From positions 1-64,000 of the forward strand of contig NZ_JAHKRN010000022.1 in NCBI RefSeq assembly GCF_019396385.1: a DNA stretch of 64,000 bases, given 5' to 3'. The stretch's first letter is position 1, and every line of letters begins with the position of its first letter. Positions 17,438-27,166 of this stretch are shown one piece after another. A program made the translations under genes and the position numbers. This DNA comes from Nonomuraea harbinensis. GTDB taxonomy: Bacteria; Actinomycetota; Actinomycetes; Streptosporangiales; Streptosporangiaceae. Under the pieces are notes generated by a model that saw only the letters and a list, made by a program, of their open reading frames with translations, made no database searches and was not told the DNA's origin.

Positions 17438-20029
17438 TTGACCGATGTGACGCACGCCGTCCCCGTCACCGGGGACGGCGACCTGGCAAGGCTCGCTGAT
17501 CCCGATTATGCCGTCTCGCCCGTCCTCGCTGTCCGCGTCGCGGCGCTGCCGGTGGCCGGGCTGGACCGGATGCGCTGCACCCGGACGTGGCGGCTGGTGG
17601 ACGAGCTGGTGAACGTCTCCGCCTGGCTGCGGCGGGAGGGCGCGGACCTGTCCGATCCGCTGCACGACGTGATCGGCGGCACCGCGCCCGGTCCGGCCCG
17701 GTCCGGGCTGGTGGCGCTACGGCGCGCGGTGTTCTCCGGACGCCGCCTGAGCGGCGGGGCCGCGACCGCCGACGCGCTGGCGGCCCTCCCCGCCGACCTG
17801 ACCGCCCGCGTCGGCGCGTGGACCGCCCTGCGGCGCCGCGCGGACGAGTTGCGCGCGGCGCTGCCCACCGCCCTGGCAGAGGAGTCGCGGGAGAAGACGG
17901 CGCTGCTCCGCGAGGCGGTGTCCGACGCCGGTTTCCGGCACGGCCTGGCCCAGGGCAGCCCGGTGCTGGCCGGACGCCTCGACGCCTGGCTCGCCGGCCC
18001 CGCCGACCGCCGGCCGGAACGGCAGGAGCTGCTGCGGCTGGCCCGCTATCTCGCCCGGGCGACCGTCAAGACCAGCCCGTACGCCACGTTCACGCTCAGC
18101 GGCCTGGGCCGGTGGGAGGCGGACGGCCCCGCGCCGGCGACCGGTGGCGAACCCGCCTGGCACCTGGTGGTCGAGCTGGATCGGGCGGTCCTGCGCCCGC
18201 TGTGGGCGGCGCTCACCCGGCATCGGCGCGTACGGGAGCGCGCCCGGCTCCGCGTCAACCCGACCGCGGCCGACGACGGCGACCGGATCTGGTTCCTCGG
18301 AGCCGGTCACGGCGAGCCGCTGTCCGCGGTGCCGTCGAGCCCGGCGGTCCGGGAGGCCCTCGACTGGGTGCGCGGGCACCCCTGCCCCACCCTGGCCGCC
18401 GCCCCCGGGATCGAGCCGCTGGCCGACGCGGGGCTGCTGGAGTTCGTCGCGCCGTACGACGAGCAGGGCCACGACCCGGTGGGCCGGCTGGCGTCGTGGC
18501 TGGCGGAGGACGGCCCGGCGCCGTACACGCGAGCTGTCGGCCGGGTCGCGGCGGCCCTGCGCGACGGCGTCACCCGGCCCGGCGACGAGAAGGCGTCCGC
18601 GGTCGTACGGGAAGCGCTGCGGGAAGTGCTGCCGCCGGGGCCGTCGCTGCCGGACAAGAACCTGCTCTGGCACAGCGCCGTCATTCCCGGCGTCGCGGGA
18701 CGGCTGAGCGCGCCGGCCTGGCGCGACGTGTGCGACGACCTCGACGCGCTGCGCGGGCTGCTCGGCCTGTTCGACCCCGACCTGCCCGTCAAGATCGCCG
18801 CCGCCGCGTACTTCCTGGACCGGCACGGCCCCGGCGGCCGGATCCCCGCACTGACGTTCTACCGCGAGATACACCAGGAGGCGCCGGGCGGGAGCGGAGC
18901 GCTGCTGCGCGGCATGCTGCGCGACCCGGTGGCGGGCACGCGGGAGGTGCCGGACGCCGAGCCGCCGCGCGGCTTGGTACAGCTCACCGGACTGCGGCGG
19001 AGCTTCTGGGAACAGACCGGCGCGCGGGAGCCGGGGCCGGTGGTCGACCTCACGGCCGCCCGCCTGGCCGAGATGGCCGGCGACTGGCCGAGTTTCGTCC
19101 GGCCCCCCGGGTCGATCTGCTGCTACCTGCAGGCCGTGCCGGGACCGGGCGCCCTGCGCGCGGTCGTCAACTCCATCTCCGCCGGGTACGGGCGCGGGCT
19201 GTCGCGGCTGCACCGGCTGGTCGTCCTCGCCGGCGGTGAGGCGCCGCCCGCCGGCGAACTCCGCGCCGCGCAGGGCGACGTCCTGGTGGCCGAGTGCCGC
19301 GGACTCGTCGGCGGCGGCCTCAACGCCCGTCCGGCCGCGGCCGACCTCGCCCTCGACCACCCCTTCACCGCCCCGGACGCGCACCTCCCGCGCGTCTCGC
19401 CGGCGGAGCTCACCGTCGGCTACGACCCCGGATGCGACAGGCTGACCCTGTTCGACGGCTCGGGCCGCCCGGTCCGGCCGGTCCACCTGGGCATGACCGC
19501 CCAGTACTGGCTGCCGCCGTGGTTGCAGTTCCTGGTGCGGACGTTCGGGGAGCCGTCCACGGCGATGGTGCCCGGCTGGGTGTTCCGCACCCGGAGCGAG
19601 GTGCCGGGCGAGGGCGAGGTGGAACGGTGGCCGCGGATGGACCTCGGGCGGGTCACGTTCGCCCGGGCGGTGTGGCGGCTCCGGGCAGGCGCCTTCCCGG
19701 TGCCGGCCAAGGGCGAGGGCGAGGCCTCGTACCTCCCCAGGCTCGCCGAGTGGCTGGCGCTGCACGAGGTGCCCCGCCGGTTCTTCGCCCGGGTGGTGGA
19801 CCTGCGGGACGGCCTGCTGGTGGGGCTGTTGAGCAAGGACCGCAAGCCGATGTACGTGGACGTCACCGACATGCTGCTGCTGAACGGGTTCCTGCGCGCG
19901 CTGCGCGACCCCGGCGCGCTGCTGGTGATCGAGGAGGCCCTGCCCGATCCCTCCCAAGCGCCCCGCTACGGCCCCGGCCGCCGGGTCACCGAGTACGTCG
20001 TCCAGCTCTCCGCGCGGCCGGGCCGATGA
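17438..20029 (+). CDS. Split LanB: lantibiotic dehydratase glutamylation domain protein
   Basis: At 863 residues this is the N-terminal-type half of a LanB dehydratase, with RLARYLARATVKTSPYATFT and the later VRPVHLGMTAQYWLPPWLQFLVR typical of the domain. The C-terminal elimination domain is absent and is encoded separately just downstream, as in thiopeptide clusters (TbtB). It would transfer glutamate from glutamyl-tRNA to Ser/Thr side chains of the precursor core. The TTG start at 17438 follows CACGAGGAG by about ten bases; GTG 17447 is an alternative. The stop overlaps the next ATG (ATGA at 20026-20029), which indicates translational coupling. Confidence 0.9.
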   Translation: MTDVTHAVPVTGDGDLARLADPDYAVSPVLAVRVAALPVAGLDRMRCTRTWRLVDELVNVSAWLRREGADLSDPLHDVIGGTAPGPARSGLVALRRAVFSGRRLSGGAATADALAALPADLTARVGAWTALRRRADELRAALPTALAEESREKTALLREAVSDAGFRHGLAQGSPVLAGRLDAWLAGPADRRPERQELLRLARYLARATVKTSPYATFTLSGLGRWEADGPAPATGGEPAWHLVVELDRAVLRPLWAALTRHRRVRERARLRVNPTAADDGDRIWFLGAGHGEPLSAVPSSPAVREALDWVRGHPCPTLAAAPGIEPLADAGLLEFVAPYDEQGHDPVGRLASWLAEDGPAPYTRAVGRVAAALRDGVTRPGDEKASAVVREALREVLPPGPSLPDKNLLWHSAVIPGVAGRLSAPAWRDVCDDLDALRGLLGLFDPDLPVKIAAAAYFLDRHGPGGRIPALTFYREIHQEAPGGSGALLRGMLRDPVAGTREVPDAEPPRGLVQLTGLRRSFWEQTGAREPGPVVDLTAARLAEMAGDWPSFVRPPGSICCYLQAVPGPGALRAVVNSISAGYGRGLSRLHRLVVLAGGEAPPAGELRAAQGDVLVAECRGLVGGGLNARPAAADLALDHPFTAPDAHLPRVSPAELTVGYDPGCDRLTLFDGSGRPVRPVHLGMTAQYWLPPWLQFLVRTFGEPSTAMVPGWVFRTRSEVPGEGEVERWPRMDLGRVTFARAVWRLRAGAFPVPAKGEGEASYLPRLAEWLALHEVPRRFFARVVDLRDGLLVGLLSKDRKPMYVDVTDMLLLNGFLRALRDPGALLVIEEALPDPSQAPRYGPGRRVTEYVVQLSARPGR

Positions 20030-21000
20030 CGGACGCCGGCAGCCGCTGGATCGGCGCGCACCTGTTCCATTCCGGCGACCTCGACCCGCTGATCAACGAC
20101 GTGGTGGACCCGGTGACGCGGGAACTGGCAGCGGACGGCACCGTGCGCCGCGCGTTCTTCCTGCGCTACTGGGAGGGCGGTCAGCACGTGCGGCTGCGGC
20201 TGGAGGTGCCGGACCCGGCGCGGGCGTCGCGCGTCCATGACCTGGTGCGTGAGCGGGCGGCGGCGCACTTCGCCGCCCACCCGTCGCCGCCGGTCGACGC
20301 GGCGGCCTACCGCGCGTTCGCGGCCGCCATGGCCGCGGGCGAGCGGCGCACGTCCTACGACGAGCGGCTGCGTCCCGCCGGCTCGGTGGCGTTCATCGGC
20401 TACCGGCCGGAATACGAGGCGTACGGGGACGCCGCCTGCGTCGCCGCCGCCGAACGGCACTTCGCGGAGTCGAGCCGGCTCGCCCTGGACGTGCTGCGCG
20501 CCGGTACCGAGATGGCCCGGCGCGCGGCGATCGGGCTGGCCGCGCTCACCGTCGCGGCCGCCGCGTGCGAGCCGGACCTGCCCGCCGCCGCCCACCGCCT
20601 CGCCACCGCCGCCCGCCAGGCGCGAGAGATGGGCGGGGAGTCCGTGAGCGAGGAGGATTGGCGGCGCCGCGAAGGCGCCCTCCTCGCCCAGACGCGCAGG
20701 CTGTGGGACGCGCCCGGCTCCGGCGGCGACCTGCTGGCCTCGTGGGCGGCGTCGATGCGCGCGCTCCGCGACGACCTCGGCGCCCTGCACGCCGCCGGCC
20801 GGTGCGCGCCGCGGGACTCGGGCTCGCCGCACGCGCTGCTCGCCCTGGCCGCGCCGCCGGAACGGCGCACGGTGTCGCTGATCCTGATGCGCTGCGTCCA
20901 CCTGTTCCACAACCGGCTGGGGCTGCGTGCCGGGACCGAGCGCCACGTGTCGTACCTGGCGGTCCGCGCCCTCGCCGGACTCGCCGACTCCCGGAGGTGA
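20026..21000 (+). CDS. Thiopeptide-type biosynthesis protein, probable glutamate-elimination enzyme (TbtC-like)
   Basis: The 324-residue protein belongs to the SpaB_C/thiopeptide-type bacteriocin family: WIGAHLFHSGDLDPLI at the start, FFLRYWEGGQHVRLRLEV, the motif YRPEYEAYGD near residue 125, and a C-terminal CVHLFHNRLGL. The last two resemble the elimination domain of full-length LanB enzymes, so I assign removal of glutamate from glutamylated Ser/Thr to give dehydroamino acids. The homologous pyridine synthase is the alternative, and the two roles might be swapped with the next gene. It is coupled to the LanB gene by ATGA, and its end contains the GGAGGTGA ribosome site of the next gene. 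Confidence 0.8.
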   Translation: MTDAGSRWIGAHLFHSGDLDPLINDVVDPVTRELAADGTVRRAFFLRYWEGGQHVRLRLEVPDPARASRVHDLVRERAAAHFAAHPSPPVDAAAYRAFAAAMAAGERRTSYDERLRPAGSVAFIGYRPEYEAYGDAACVAAAERHFAESSRLALDVLRAGTEMARRAAIGLAALTVAAAACEPDLPAAAHRLATAARQAREMGGESVSEEDWRRREGALLAQTRRLWDAPGSGGDLLASWAASMRALRDDLGALHAAGRCAPRDSGSPHALLALAAPPERRTVSLILMRCVHLFHNRLGLRAGTERHVSYLAVRALAGLADSRR

Positions 21001-21005
21001 CCCCC

Positions 21006-22145
21006 TTGACCGCGTCCGACGCTCCCACCTGGCACTGTGTGCACGTCTACTACCACGCGGCGGACAAGGACGGCCTGCTGCTGGACGCCGTGCGGCCGCT
21101 GTTCGACGGGCTTCGCGGTCAGATCGAGGCGGCGTACGTGCTGCGCCACTGGCGGCAGGGCCCGCACCTGCGGATCAACGTCAAGGCGGCGCCGGCCGTC
21201 TGGGAGGGGGTCGTGCGCCCGCGGGTGGACGAGGTCATCGGAGCCTACCTGCGCGCACACCCCTCGACGGCCGCGCTCGACCCGGCCGCGAGCCTGGCCA
21301 GGCACCGCCTGCTCGCCATGCGGGAGCAGGAGCACGGGCCGCTCACGCCGTGGCCGCCGGACAACTCCATCCACGACGCGCCGTACGACTCCCGCCGGCA
21401 CGTGCTCGGCAGCGACGAGGCGGTGGGCCTGCTCACCGCGTTCTACGCCGATGCCACCCCGCTGCTGTTCGGCATGCTGGAGCACGTGCGTGCCGGCCGT
21501 GACAGCAGGACCGGGCTCGCGCTGAGCCTCATGCTGACCGTCGCGCACACTTCGCAGCACATCACGCGGAGCTACCTGTCGTACCGGATGCACGCGGAGG
21601 GCTTCATCACGTGGGCGGCCGACCCCGAAGGCGTCCGCGCCGCTTTCGAGCAGGGCTTCCGGGAACGGCGGGCCGCGCTCACCGAGCGGGTGCGGGACGT
21701 CGTCGCCGCCCTGGACGACCCCGCCGCGCCGCCCGTGGCGTTCGTACGCGAGTGGGCGGCGCTGCTGGAGGACTACCGGCGACGGGCCGGAACGCTGCTG
21801 GACAGCGGCCGGCTGGTCCAGCCGATGTTCGAGCCGGGCGAGGCGCTCAGGGCGCGGCCCGGTGACCCGCCCGCTCCCCACTACGAGCCGAACGAGCTGC
21901 AACGCCTGATCTACGAGAACCCGGCCTACCACGCGGCGGTCTTCACCGACCCGCGCTTCCTGCGCTACCGGGTGCTGCTCAACTACACGTACCTGCACCT
22001 GACCCGGCTCGGGCTCACGCCGCTCGACCGGTTCAGGGCCTGCCACCTGCTGGCCGACGCGGTGGAGGACGTCTACGGCCTGTCGGGGCTGGACGCCCTG
22101 CGCCGGTTCGCCGGGGCGGGTGAGCCCACGGAACCGTCACGCTGA
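21006..22145 (+). CDS. SpaB_C-family protein, candidate [4+2] pyridine synthase (TbtD-like)
   Basis: This 379-residue protein is a second, divergent member of the same fold. It begins HCVHVYYHAADKDGLLLDAVRPLF and keeps YVLRHWRQGPHLRINV, but lacks the PEYExYG motif of its neighbour and has a longer middle region. In thiopeptide pathways a LanB elimination-domain homologue catalyses the aza-cycloaddition of two dehydroalanines, removes the leader and forms the macrocycle. Having two members in one operon fits TbtC plus TbtD. TTG 21006 is 5 bases after GGAGGTGA. It is the last gene of the operon and is followed by a strong hairpin. Assignment by motif only. Confidence 0.7.
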   Translation: MTASDAPTWHCVHVYYHAADKDGLLLDAVRPLFDGLRGQIEAAYVLRHWRQGPHLRINVKAAPAVWEGVVRPRVDEVIGAYLRAHPSTAALDPAASLARHRLLAMREQEHGPLTPWPPDNSIHDAPYDSRRHVLGSDEAVGLLTAFYADATPLLFGMLEHVRAGRDSRTGLALSLMLTVAHTSQHITRSYLSYRMHAEGFITWAADPEGVRAAFEQGFRERRAALTERVRDVVAALDDPAAPPVAFVREWAALLEDYRRRAGTLLDSGRLVQPMFEPGEALRARPGDPPAPHYEPNELQRLIYENPAYHAAVFTDPRFLRYRVLLNYTYLHLTRLGLTPLDRFRACHLLADAVEDVYGLSGLDALRRFAGAGEPTEPSR

Positions 22146-22183
22146 CGAGCACAGGCCGGTCGGGGGCGCCCGCCCGACGGCGC

Positions 22184-22216
22184 AGCCCGGCACCTCCTCG
22201 TCCGAGGTGCCGGGCT
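22184..22216. terminator. Bidirectional terminator between RiPP and polyketide operons
   Basis: AGCCCGGCACCTC (22184-22196) pairs exactly with GAGGTGCCGGGCT (22204-22216) around a seven-base loop. It separates the last RiPP gene from the convergent polyketide synthase gene. Confidence 0.85.
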
Positions 22217-22290
22217 CGATGGACAGGGCCGGACTCAGAGCTTGACGAATCCCGACGGCTCGCCCTCCGGCGCACGGTGAGGCGGCGGTC

Positions 22291-25200
22291 TCACCCCCCG
22301 ATCGCGGGCATGCTCTCGGGAGCGGTCTCCGCCGCCTGGACCGGAGTCGCGAGCAGCTCCACCAGGTGGTCCGCGATCGCGGAGATGGTGGGCTGCTGCC
22401 ACAGCAGGGTCGCGGGGAGACGGCGGCCGAAGCGCTTCTCCAGGCGCCGCCTGACCATGACGGTCATCACCGAGTCCAGCCCCTGCTCGACGAGGGGACG
22501 CCGGATCGCCAGGTCCTCGGGGGCCGTCCTCATCACGGCCGCGATCTCCGCGCGGATCTCGGGCAGGACGCGCTCGCGCAGGTCCTCGGGCGCCAGGCCG
22601 GCGAACGACTCCGCCGGTCCCCGGAGATCCTCGTCGGCCGGGGCGGGCGCGTCGATCACCGGATAGCGGAGTCCCGTGAGGTGTCCCACCACCCGGCCGT
22701 CCACGTCGGCCAGGAGCGCCCGGACGGTGTCGTCGGCGGCCGGGTCCACGGCCGCGTGGACGATCACCGTCGAGGGCGGCGTGCCGGTCAGCACCACCTC
22801 GTCGATGTGCACGACCATGCGCAGCACCGGGTCGCCGGGGAACACGCAGGGCGCCACGGACATCACCGCGTCCAGCGCCGGCGCCCAGCTTCCCGGCTCC
22901 CCGGTGCGTACCGTGGCCCGCAGCACGCCGTCTCCGGCCAGCAGCGTCCCGATCGTCCAGCCGAAGCCCGTCGAGGGCACGCCGACGGCGGCCAGCCGCC
23001 GGTGCACGAACCCGGGGTCGATCGGGCTGAGAGCGCCGGCGTCCGGCAGCACGTCGGGTTTCACCTGGCCGGGGGCGGCCACGTCGGCGGTGACGTGCAC
23101 CAGCCAGGCGGGTTCGGGCTCGCCCGGGCCGGCCGGCGTGCGGGCCGCGAGCCGTACCGCCGGCGGCTCGTGCACGACCTGGACCTGCCTGCGCTCCGCG
23201 GTCATCAGCGGATGCGTCATCTCCACGTCGGTGAGCGTGACGTCCTCGTCCTCGGCCGCGTGCAGGAACGTGTTGACCAGCACGGCGGCGGGCACGATCT
23301 CGACCCCGTTGAGCGCGTGGCTGCCCGGGTAGGGCCGGTTGGCGTCCTCCAGGCTGGTCCGCCACATCCGGGTCCGGCTGCCCGCGAGGCTGGTCACGGC
23401 GCCGAGCAGGGTGTGGGAGCGCACGTCGTGCCCGCGGTTGCCGTCGTCGGCGTACGCCTCGCGCCAGTGGCGGCGGTGCTGCCAGGCGTACGGCGGCAGG
23501 TCGGCCAGGCCGCCGCTCGGCTGGATCCGGCTCCAGTCCACGTCGACGCCGTGACAGTGCGCCGTGCCCACCGCGACGAGGAAGGTCGCCGCCTCCGGCT
23601 GGTTGCGGCGCAGTGACGTGCCGACGAACACGTCCTCGAACCCGTTCTCCGAGAGCGTCTCGGTGACGGAGTGCGCGACCACGGGGTGAGGCGAGATCTC
23701 CAGGAACACGCGGTAGCCGTCCTGCGCCGCGGCCGTCGTCGCCGCGGCCAGCCGCACGGGGTCGCGGAGGTTCGCCGCCCAGTACGCGCCGTCCAGCACG
23801 GGCGTCGACCGGGGGTCCGCCAGCGCGGTCGTGTACATGGGGATGCGGGGCGCCCCGAACGAGAGATCGGCCGTGACGGCGGCCAGTTCGACGGCCAGGG
23901 GCTCCATGTGCGGGCTGTGGAAGGCGACGTCCGACGCCACCCGCCGCACCACGATGCCCTCGGCCGGCCACTCGTTCACCACCTCCTCGACGGCGGCGAC
24001 GTCGCCGGACAGCACGGTGGAGCCGGGCGCCGACGCGATCGCGGCCACCAGGTCGGTCCGGCCGGCCAGCCGATCGGCCGCCTCCTCGAAGGACAGGCCG
24101 ACCATCACCATGGCGCCCTTGCCCTCGGCCCGGCGCAGCAGCCGGGAGCGGCGGCAGATCAGGCGGGCGCCGTCGGCGACGGACATCGCGCCCGCCGTCA
24201 CCGCCGCCGCGATCTCGCCGACGGAGTGGCCGATGACGGCCTCCGGCACGACCCCGTACGCGTTCCAGAGCCTGGCGAGGCCCAGCTGCATCACGAAGAT
24301 CATGGTCTGGACGCGGTCGATGGTGTCGAGTTCGCCGTCGGCCAGGACCTGCCGGGGAGAGAAGCCGATCTCCTCGGCGAAGATCGGCTCCACCTCGTCG
24401 ACCAGGGACGCGAACTCCGGCACGGCGAGCAGCTCCCGCCCCATCCCGCGCCACTGGCAGCCCTGCCCGGAGAAGACCCACAGCGGCCCGGGACCAGGCT
24501 CGGGCAGCACGTCCCCGGTGAGTACGGCCTCGGCCGGCACGTCCTCCGCGAGCCTGCGCAGGCCGGCCGCCAGCTCGTCCGCGCCCGCCCCGACCACGAC
24601 GGCGCGGCGGGCCAGGTGGGTGCGCCGGAGCGCCAGCGTGTGGCCCGCGGACGCCAGGTCGAGCCCGCTGTCCAGGTGATCGGCGAGCTTGCCCGCGTAC
24701 TGCCGCAGCGCCTGCTCCGACGCGGCCGACAGGGGCAAGAGCCGCTCCCCCGTCACCTCGTCCCCGGGCGCCTCCTGGGCGGGAGGCGCCTGCTCCAGCA
24801 CGATGTGCGCGACCGTGCCGCCGTAGCCGAAACTGGAGACGCCCGCCCGGCGCGGGTGGTCGCGCTCCGGCCAGGCCGATCGCCCGGTCACCACGCGCAG
24901 GCCCGAGTCCTCCCACGGGATGGCCTCGTTCAGGGTGGTCAGCACGCTCGGGGGGATCTCGCCGCGGTCGAGGGCGAGGACCGCCTTGATGACGCCGGCG
25001 ATGCCGGCGGCGCCTTCGAGGTGACCGATGTTGGACTTGACCGAGCCGATGAGGCACGGGTCGCCGGGGGGCCGCGGCGTGCCGTACACGGAGGACAGCG
25101 CCCCCGCCTCCAGCGGGTCGCCGAGCCGGGTCCCGGTGCCGTGGGCCTCGATGTAGTCGACGGTGGACGGCGCGACGCCCGCCTGCCGGCAGGCCTTGAT

Positions 25201-26082
25201 CATCACGTGTTCCTGGGCCTCCCCGCACGGCGCCATGATGCCGTTGGTGTGCCCGTCCTGGTTCACGGCGCTGCCGATGACGAGCGCGAGGATCCGGTCG
25301 CCGTCGCGCCGCGCGTCGGACAGCCGCTTGAGCACGACCACGCCGCAGCCCTCGCCGCGTCCGTAGCCGTCGGCCGACGCGTCGAACGACTTGGACCGCC
25401 CGTCGGGGGCCAGCGCTCCGGCGGTGCCGAGCGTGAGGGTCTGGCCCGGGGTGACCAGCAGGTTGACGCCGCCGGCGAGGGCGACGTCGCTCTCGCCGAG
25501 CCGCAGGCTCTGCGCGGCCAGGTGGAGCGCGACCAGCGACGCCGAGCAGGCGGTGTCGACCGCCATGCTGGGCCCGCGCAGGTCGAGTGAGTAGGAGATG
25601 CGGTTGGCGACGGCGCAGGTGGCGGCGCCGATGCCGGTCCACGCCTCGATCTGGGGCAGGTCTTCCAGCAGACGGCCGCCGTAGTCGGCGGTGCAGACGC
25701 CGACGAACACGCCGGCGTCGGTGCCGGCCAGCCGGTGCGGCGGCAGGCCGGCGTGCTCCAGGGCCTCCCAGGCGGTCTCCATCAGGATCCGCTGCTGGGG
25801 GTCCATCAGCTCGGCCTCGCGGGGCGACAGTCCGAAGAACTCCGCGTCGAAGCCCTCGATGTCGCTCAGGAAACTGCCGTGGCGCACGGCGTCGCGCAGC
25901 GCGGCGGCGTCTTCCGGACTCCGGTTCTCATACCGGCGCCAGCGTTCGGCCGGCAGCGGCCCGGTCGTGTTCCGGCCGGAGCACAGCAGGTCCCAGAACT
26001 CGTCCGGTGAGCGGGCGTCGCCGGGAAGGCGGCAGCCGATCCCGACCACCGCCACTGGTTCCACCCGCGGACTGTCGACCAT
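22291..26082 (-). CDS. Iterative type I PKS, KS-AT-DH-ACP without KR (orsellinate synthase type)
   Basis: The 1263-residue synthase reads KS (Cys179 in DTACSAS, His314 in EAHGTGT, His354 in NIGHLEGAAG), AT (Ser620 in GHSVGE; VAFHS at 719-723, malonyl-like), a DH/thioester-hydrolase-type hotdog domain (HALNGVEIVP, 922-931) and an ACP (Ser1204 in LDSVMT). There is no NADPH-binding ketoreductase and no thioesterase. That domain set and size match bacterial orsellinic acid synthases (AviM, CalO5); 6-methylsalicylate synthases such as ChlB1 carry an extra KR. The expected product is an orsellinate-like tetraketide made from malonyl-CoA. It is the last gene of a four-gene operon with two KASIII-like acyltransferases and an ACP. 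Confidence 0.9.
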   Translation of the reverse strand: MVDSPRVEPVAVVGIGCRLPGDARSPDEFWDLLCSGRNTTGPLPAERWRRYENRSPEDAAALRDAVRHGSFLSDIEGFDAEFFGLSPREAELMDPQQRILMETAWEALEHAGLPPHRLAGTDAGVFVGVCTADYGGRLLEDLPQIEAWTGIGAATCAVANRISYSLDLRGPSMAVDTACSASLVALHLAAQSLRLGESDVALAGGVNLLVTPGQTLTLGTAGALAPDGRSKSFDASADGYGRGEGCGVVVLKRLSDARRDGDRILALVIGSAVNQDGHTNGIMAPCGEAQEHVMIKACRQAGVAPSTVDYIEAHGTGTRLGDPLEAGALSSVYGTPRPPGDPCLIGSVKSNIGHLEGAAGIAGVIKAVLALDRGEIPPSVLTTLNEAIPWEDSGLRVVTGRSAWPERDHPRRAGVSSFGYGGTVAHIVLEQAPPAQEAPGDEVTGERLLPLSAASEQALRQYAGKLADHLDSGLDLASAGHTLALRRTHLARRAVVVGAGADELAAGLRRLAEDVPAEAVLTGDVLPEPGPGPLWVFSGQGCQWRGMGRELLAVPEFASLVDEVEPIFAEEIGFSPRQVLADGELDTIDRVQTMIFVMQLGLARLWNAYGVVPEAVIGHSVGEIAAAVTAGAMSVADGARLICRRSRLLRRAEGKGAMVMVGLSFEEAADRLAGRTDLVAAIASAPGSTVLSGDVAAVEEVVNEWPAEGIVVRRVASDVAFHSPHMEPLAVELAAVTADLSFGAPRIPMYTTALADPRSTPVLDGAYWAANLRDPVRLAAATTAAAQDGYRVFLEISPHPVVAHSVTETLSENGFEDVFVGTSLRRNQPEAATFLVAVGTAHCHGVDVDWSRIQPSGGLADLPPYAWQHRRHWREAYADDGNRGHDVRSHTLLGAVTSLAGSRTRMWRTSLEDANRPYPGSHALNGVEIVPAAVLVNTFLHAAEDEDVTLTDVEMTHPLMTAERRQVQVVHEPPAVRLAARTPAGPGEPEPAWLVHVTADVAAPGQVKPDVLPDAGALSPIDPGFVHRRLAAVGVPSTGFGWTIGTLLAGDGVLRATVRTGEPGSWAPALDAVMSVAPCVFPGDPVLRMVVHIDEVVLTGTPPSTVIVHAAVDPAADDTVRALLADVDGRVVGHLTGLRYPVIDAPAPADEDLRGPAESFAGLAPEDLRERVLPEIRAEIAAVMRTAPEDLAIRRPLVEQGLDSVMTVMVRRRLEKRFGRRLPATLLWQQPTISAIADHLVELLATPVQAAETAPESMPAIGG

Positions 26083-26103
26083 CTGCGTTGGTTTCCCTTC
26101 GGT

Positions 26104-27147
26104 TCATACCCATGGAGGAGTGTCGATGATCTTGATGACGGCTCCGGAGACGGTCACTCCAGGCCCGGTGCCGAGCATCAGCATGTGGTCGCCGGGGCGC
26201 AGCTGCCCGGTCGTCAGCAGGTGGTCGAGGGAGAGGATCTGGTCGCTGGCCCCGCAGTGGCCGATGGTGCGGCCGTAGTCCCAGGTCGAGCGGGACATCG
26301 GCAGGTCGAGCATGGCCATGCAGCGCTGTTCGACGATCTCTTCGGAGTAGTTCATGAACGCCACCCGGGCGAGATCGCGGGCCTCGATCCCGCTCTCGGC
26401 CAGCGCGCGCTCGACGATCTCCATCAACGCCCGCTGGATCTTGAACAGCGCCGAGGTGGCCTCGCCCTTGGGCATGACCTGGTGCCGGAACTGCTCGTTC
26501 CTGGTCGCGAAGCTCATCCGGCGCCCGACCGTGACGCCCGGCGGGAACAGGGGTTCGCTGCCCCGGTGCAGTTCCTCGGCCTCGGCCACCGTCGTCGTGC
26601 AGACCGACGTCAGCCGCGCGAAGCCCGTCTCCTTGGTGAGCACGAGCGCGCTGGCCGCGTCGCCGCCGATGTAGCCGGGGCCCATCCGCCACCGGTCCAT
26701 CAGCGGGGTGCCGTAGTTGTCGGCGGCGACCAGCAGGGCGGCCTGCCGGCCGGGGGCGGCGTCCAGGTGGCCGGCCGCGAGTTCCAGGGCGATGAACATC
26801 CCGTTGCAGCCCTGCCGGACCTCGGTGGCCAGGACGTCCCCGCCGACGAGGTGACGTTGCAGGTAGGAGTGCGGGGGCCAGCCGTCCGGCCCCTGGTGCC
26901 AGGTCGAGGCGTACAGGAGGAGGTCCAGATCGGCCTGCGCCCGCCCGCTGCGCTTGAGCGCGCTCCGCGCCGCGTGCAGGGCCATCTCCGGGGCCGGCAC
27001 GTCACCGGCCACCGCCGCCCCGGCCAGGTTGTGCAGCTCGGCCTCCTCGGCTGGGTACCAGCCTTTGGCGACGGCTTTCGCGACGCTGACGACGGTCCGG
27101 GGCACGAAGGCTCCCACTCCGCTGATGTACGTGTCCGCCAACTTCAT
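26104..27147 (-). CDS. KASIII-like acyltransferase A (ChlB3/AviN/CalO4 type)
   Basis: The 347-residue protein has the thiolase fold of ketoacyl-ACP synthase III with Cys114 in RQGCNGM. It belongs to the acyltransferase branch (DpsC/CerJ, ChlB3/ChlB6, AviN, CalO4), which moves an aryl group from a PKS or ACP to another carrier or acceptor. Asp302 in GHCGASDQ matches the Asp of the Cys-His-Asp triad, but the position of the catalytic His is occupied by Asn266 (VAFMNYSEE; compare VAFPHGRRED in the sister protein). Activity may therefore be altered. It lies between the ACP and the PKS gene, 21 bases before the PKS start. About half of its residues match the sister gene. Confidence 0.85.
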   Translation of the reverse strand: MKLADTYISGVGAFVPRTVVSVAKAVAKGWYPAEEAELHNLAGAAVAGDVPAPEMALHAARSALKRSGRAQADLDLLLYASTWHQGPDGWPPHSYLQRHLVGGDVLATEVRQGCNGMFIALELAAGHLDAAPGRQAALLVAADNYGTPLMDRWRMGPGYIGGDAASALVLTKETGFARLTSVCTTTVAEAEELHRGSEPLFPPGVTVGRRMSFATRNEQFRHQVMPKGEATSALFKIQRALMEIVERALAESGIEARDLARVAFMNYSEEIVEQRCMAMLDLPMSRSTWDYGRTIGHCGASDQILSLDHLLTTGQLRPGDHMLMLGTGPGVTVSGAVIKIIDTPPWV

Positions 27148-27166
27148 GACTCTGCCCTCGTCCCGG

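Noticed and set aside
17438..22145. Class I lanthipeptide cluster
   Set aside because: LanB is split, two SpaB_C-type proteins exist, no LanC cyclase is present, and YcaO, SagB and the GHGxxExGA leader indicate a thiopeptide-type product.
22291..26082. 6-methylsalicylate synthase
   Set aside because: No ketoreductase domain or NADPH-binding motif is present and the length (1263 residues) fits orsellinate-type synthases.
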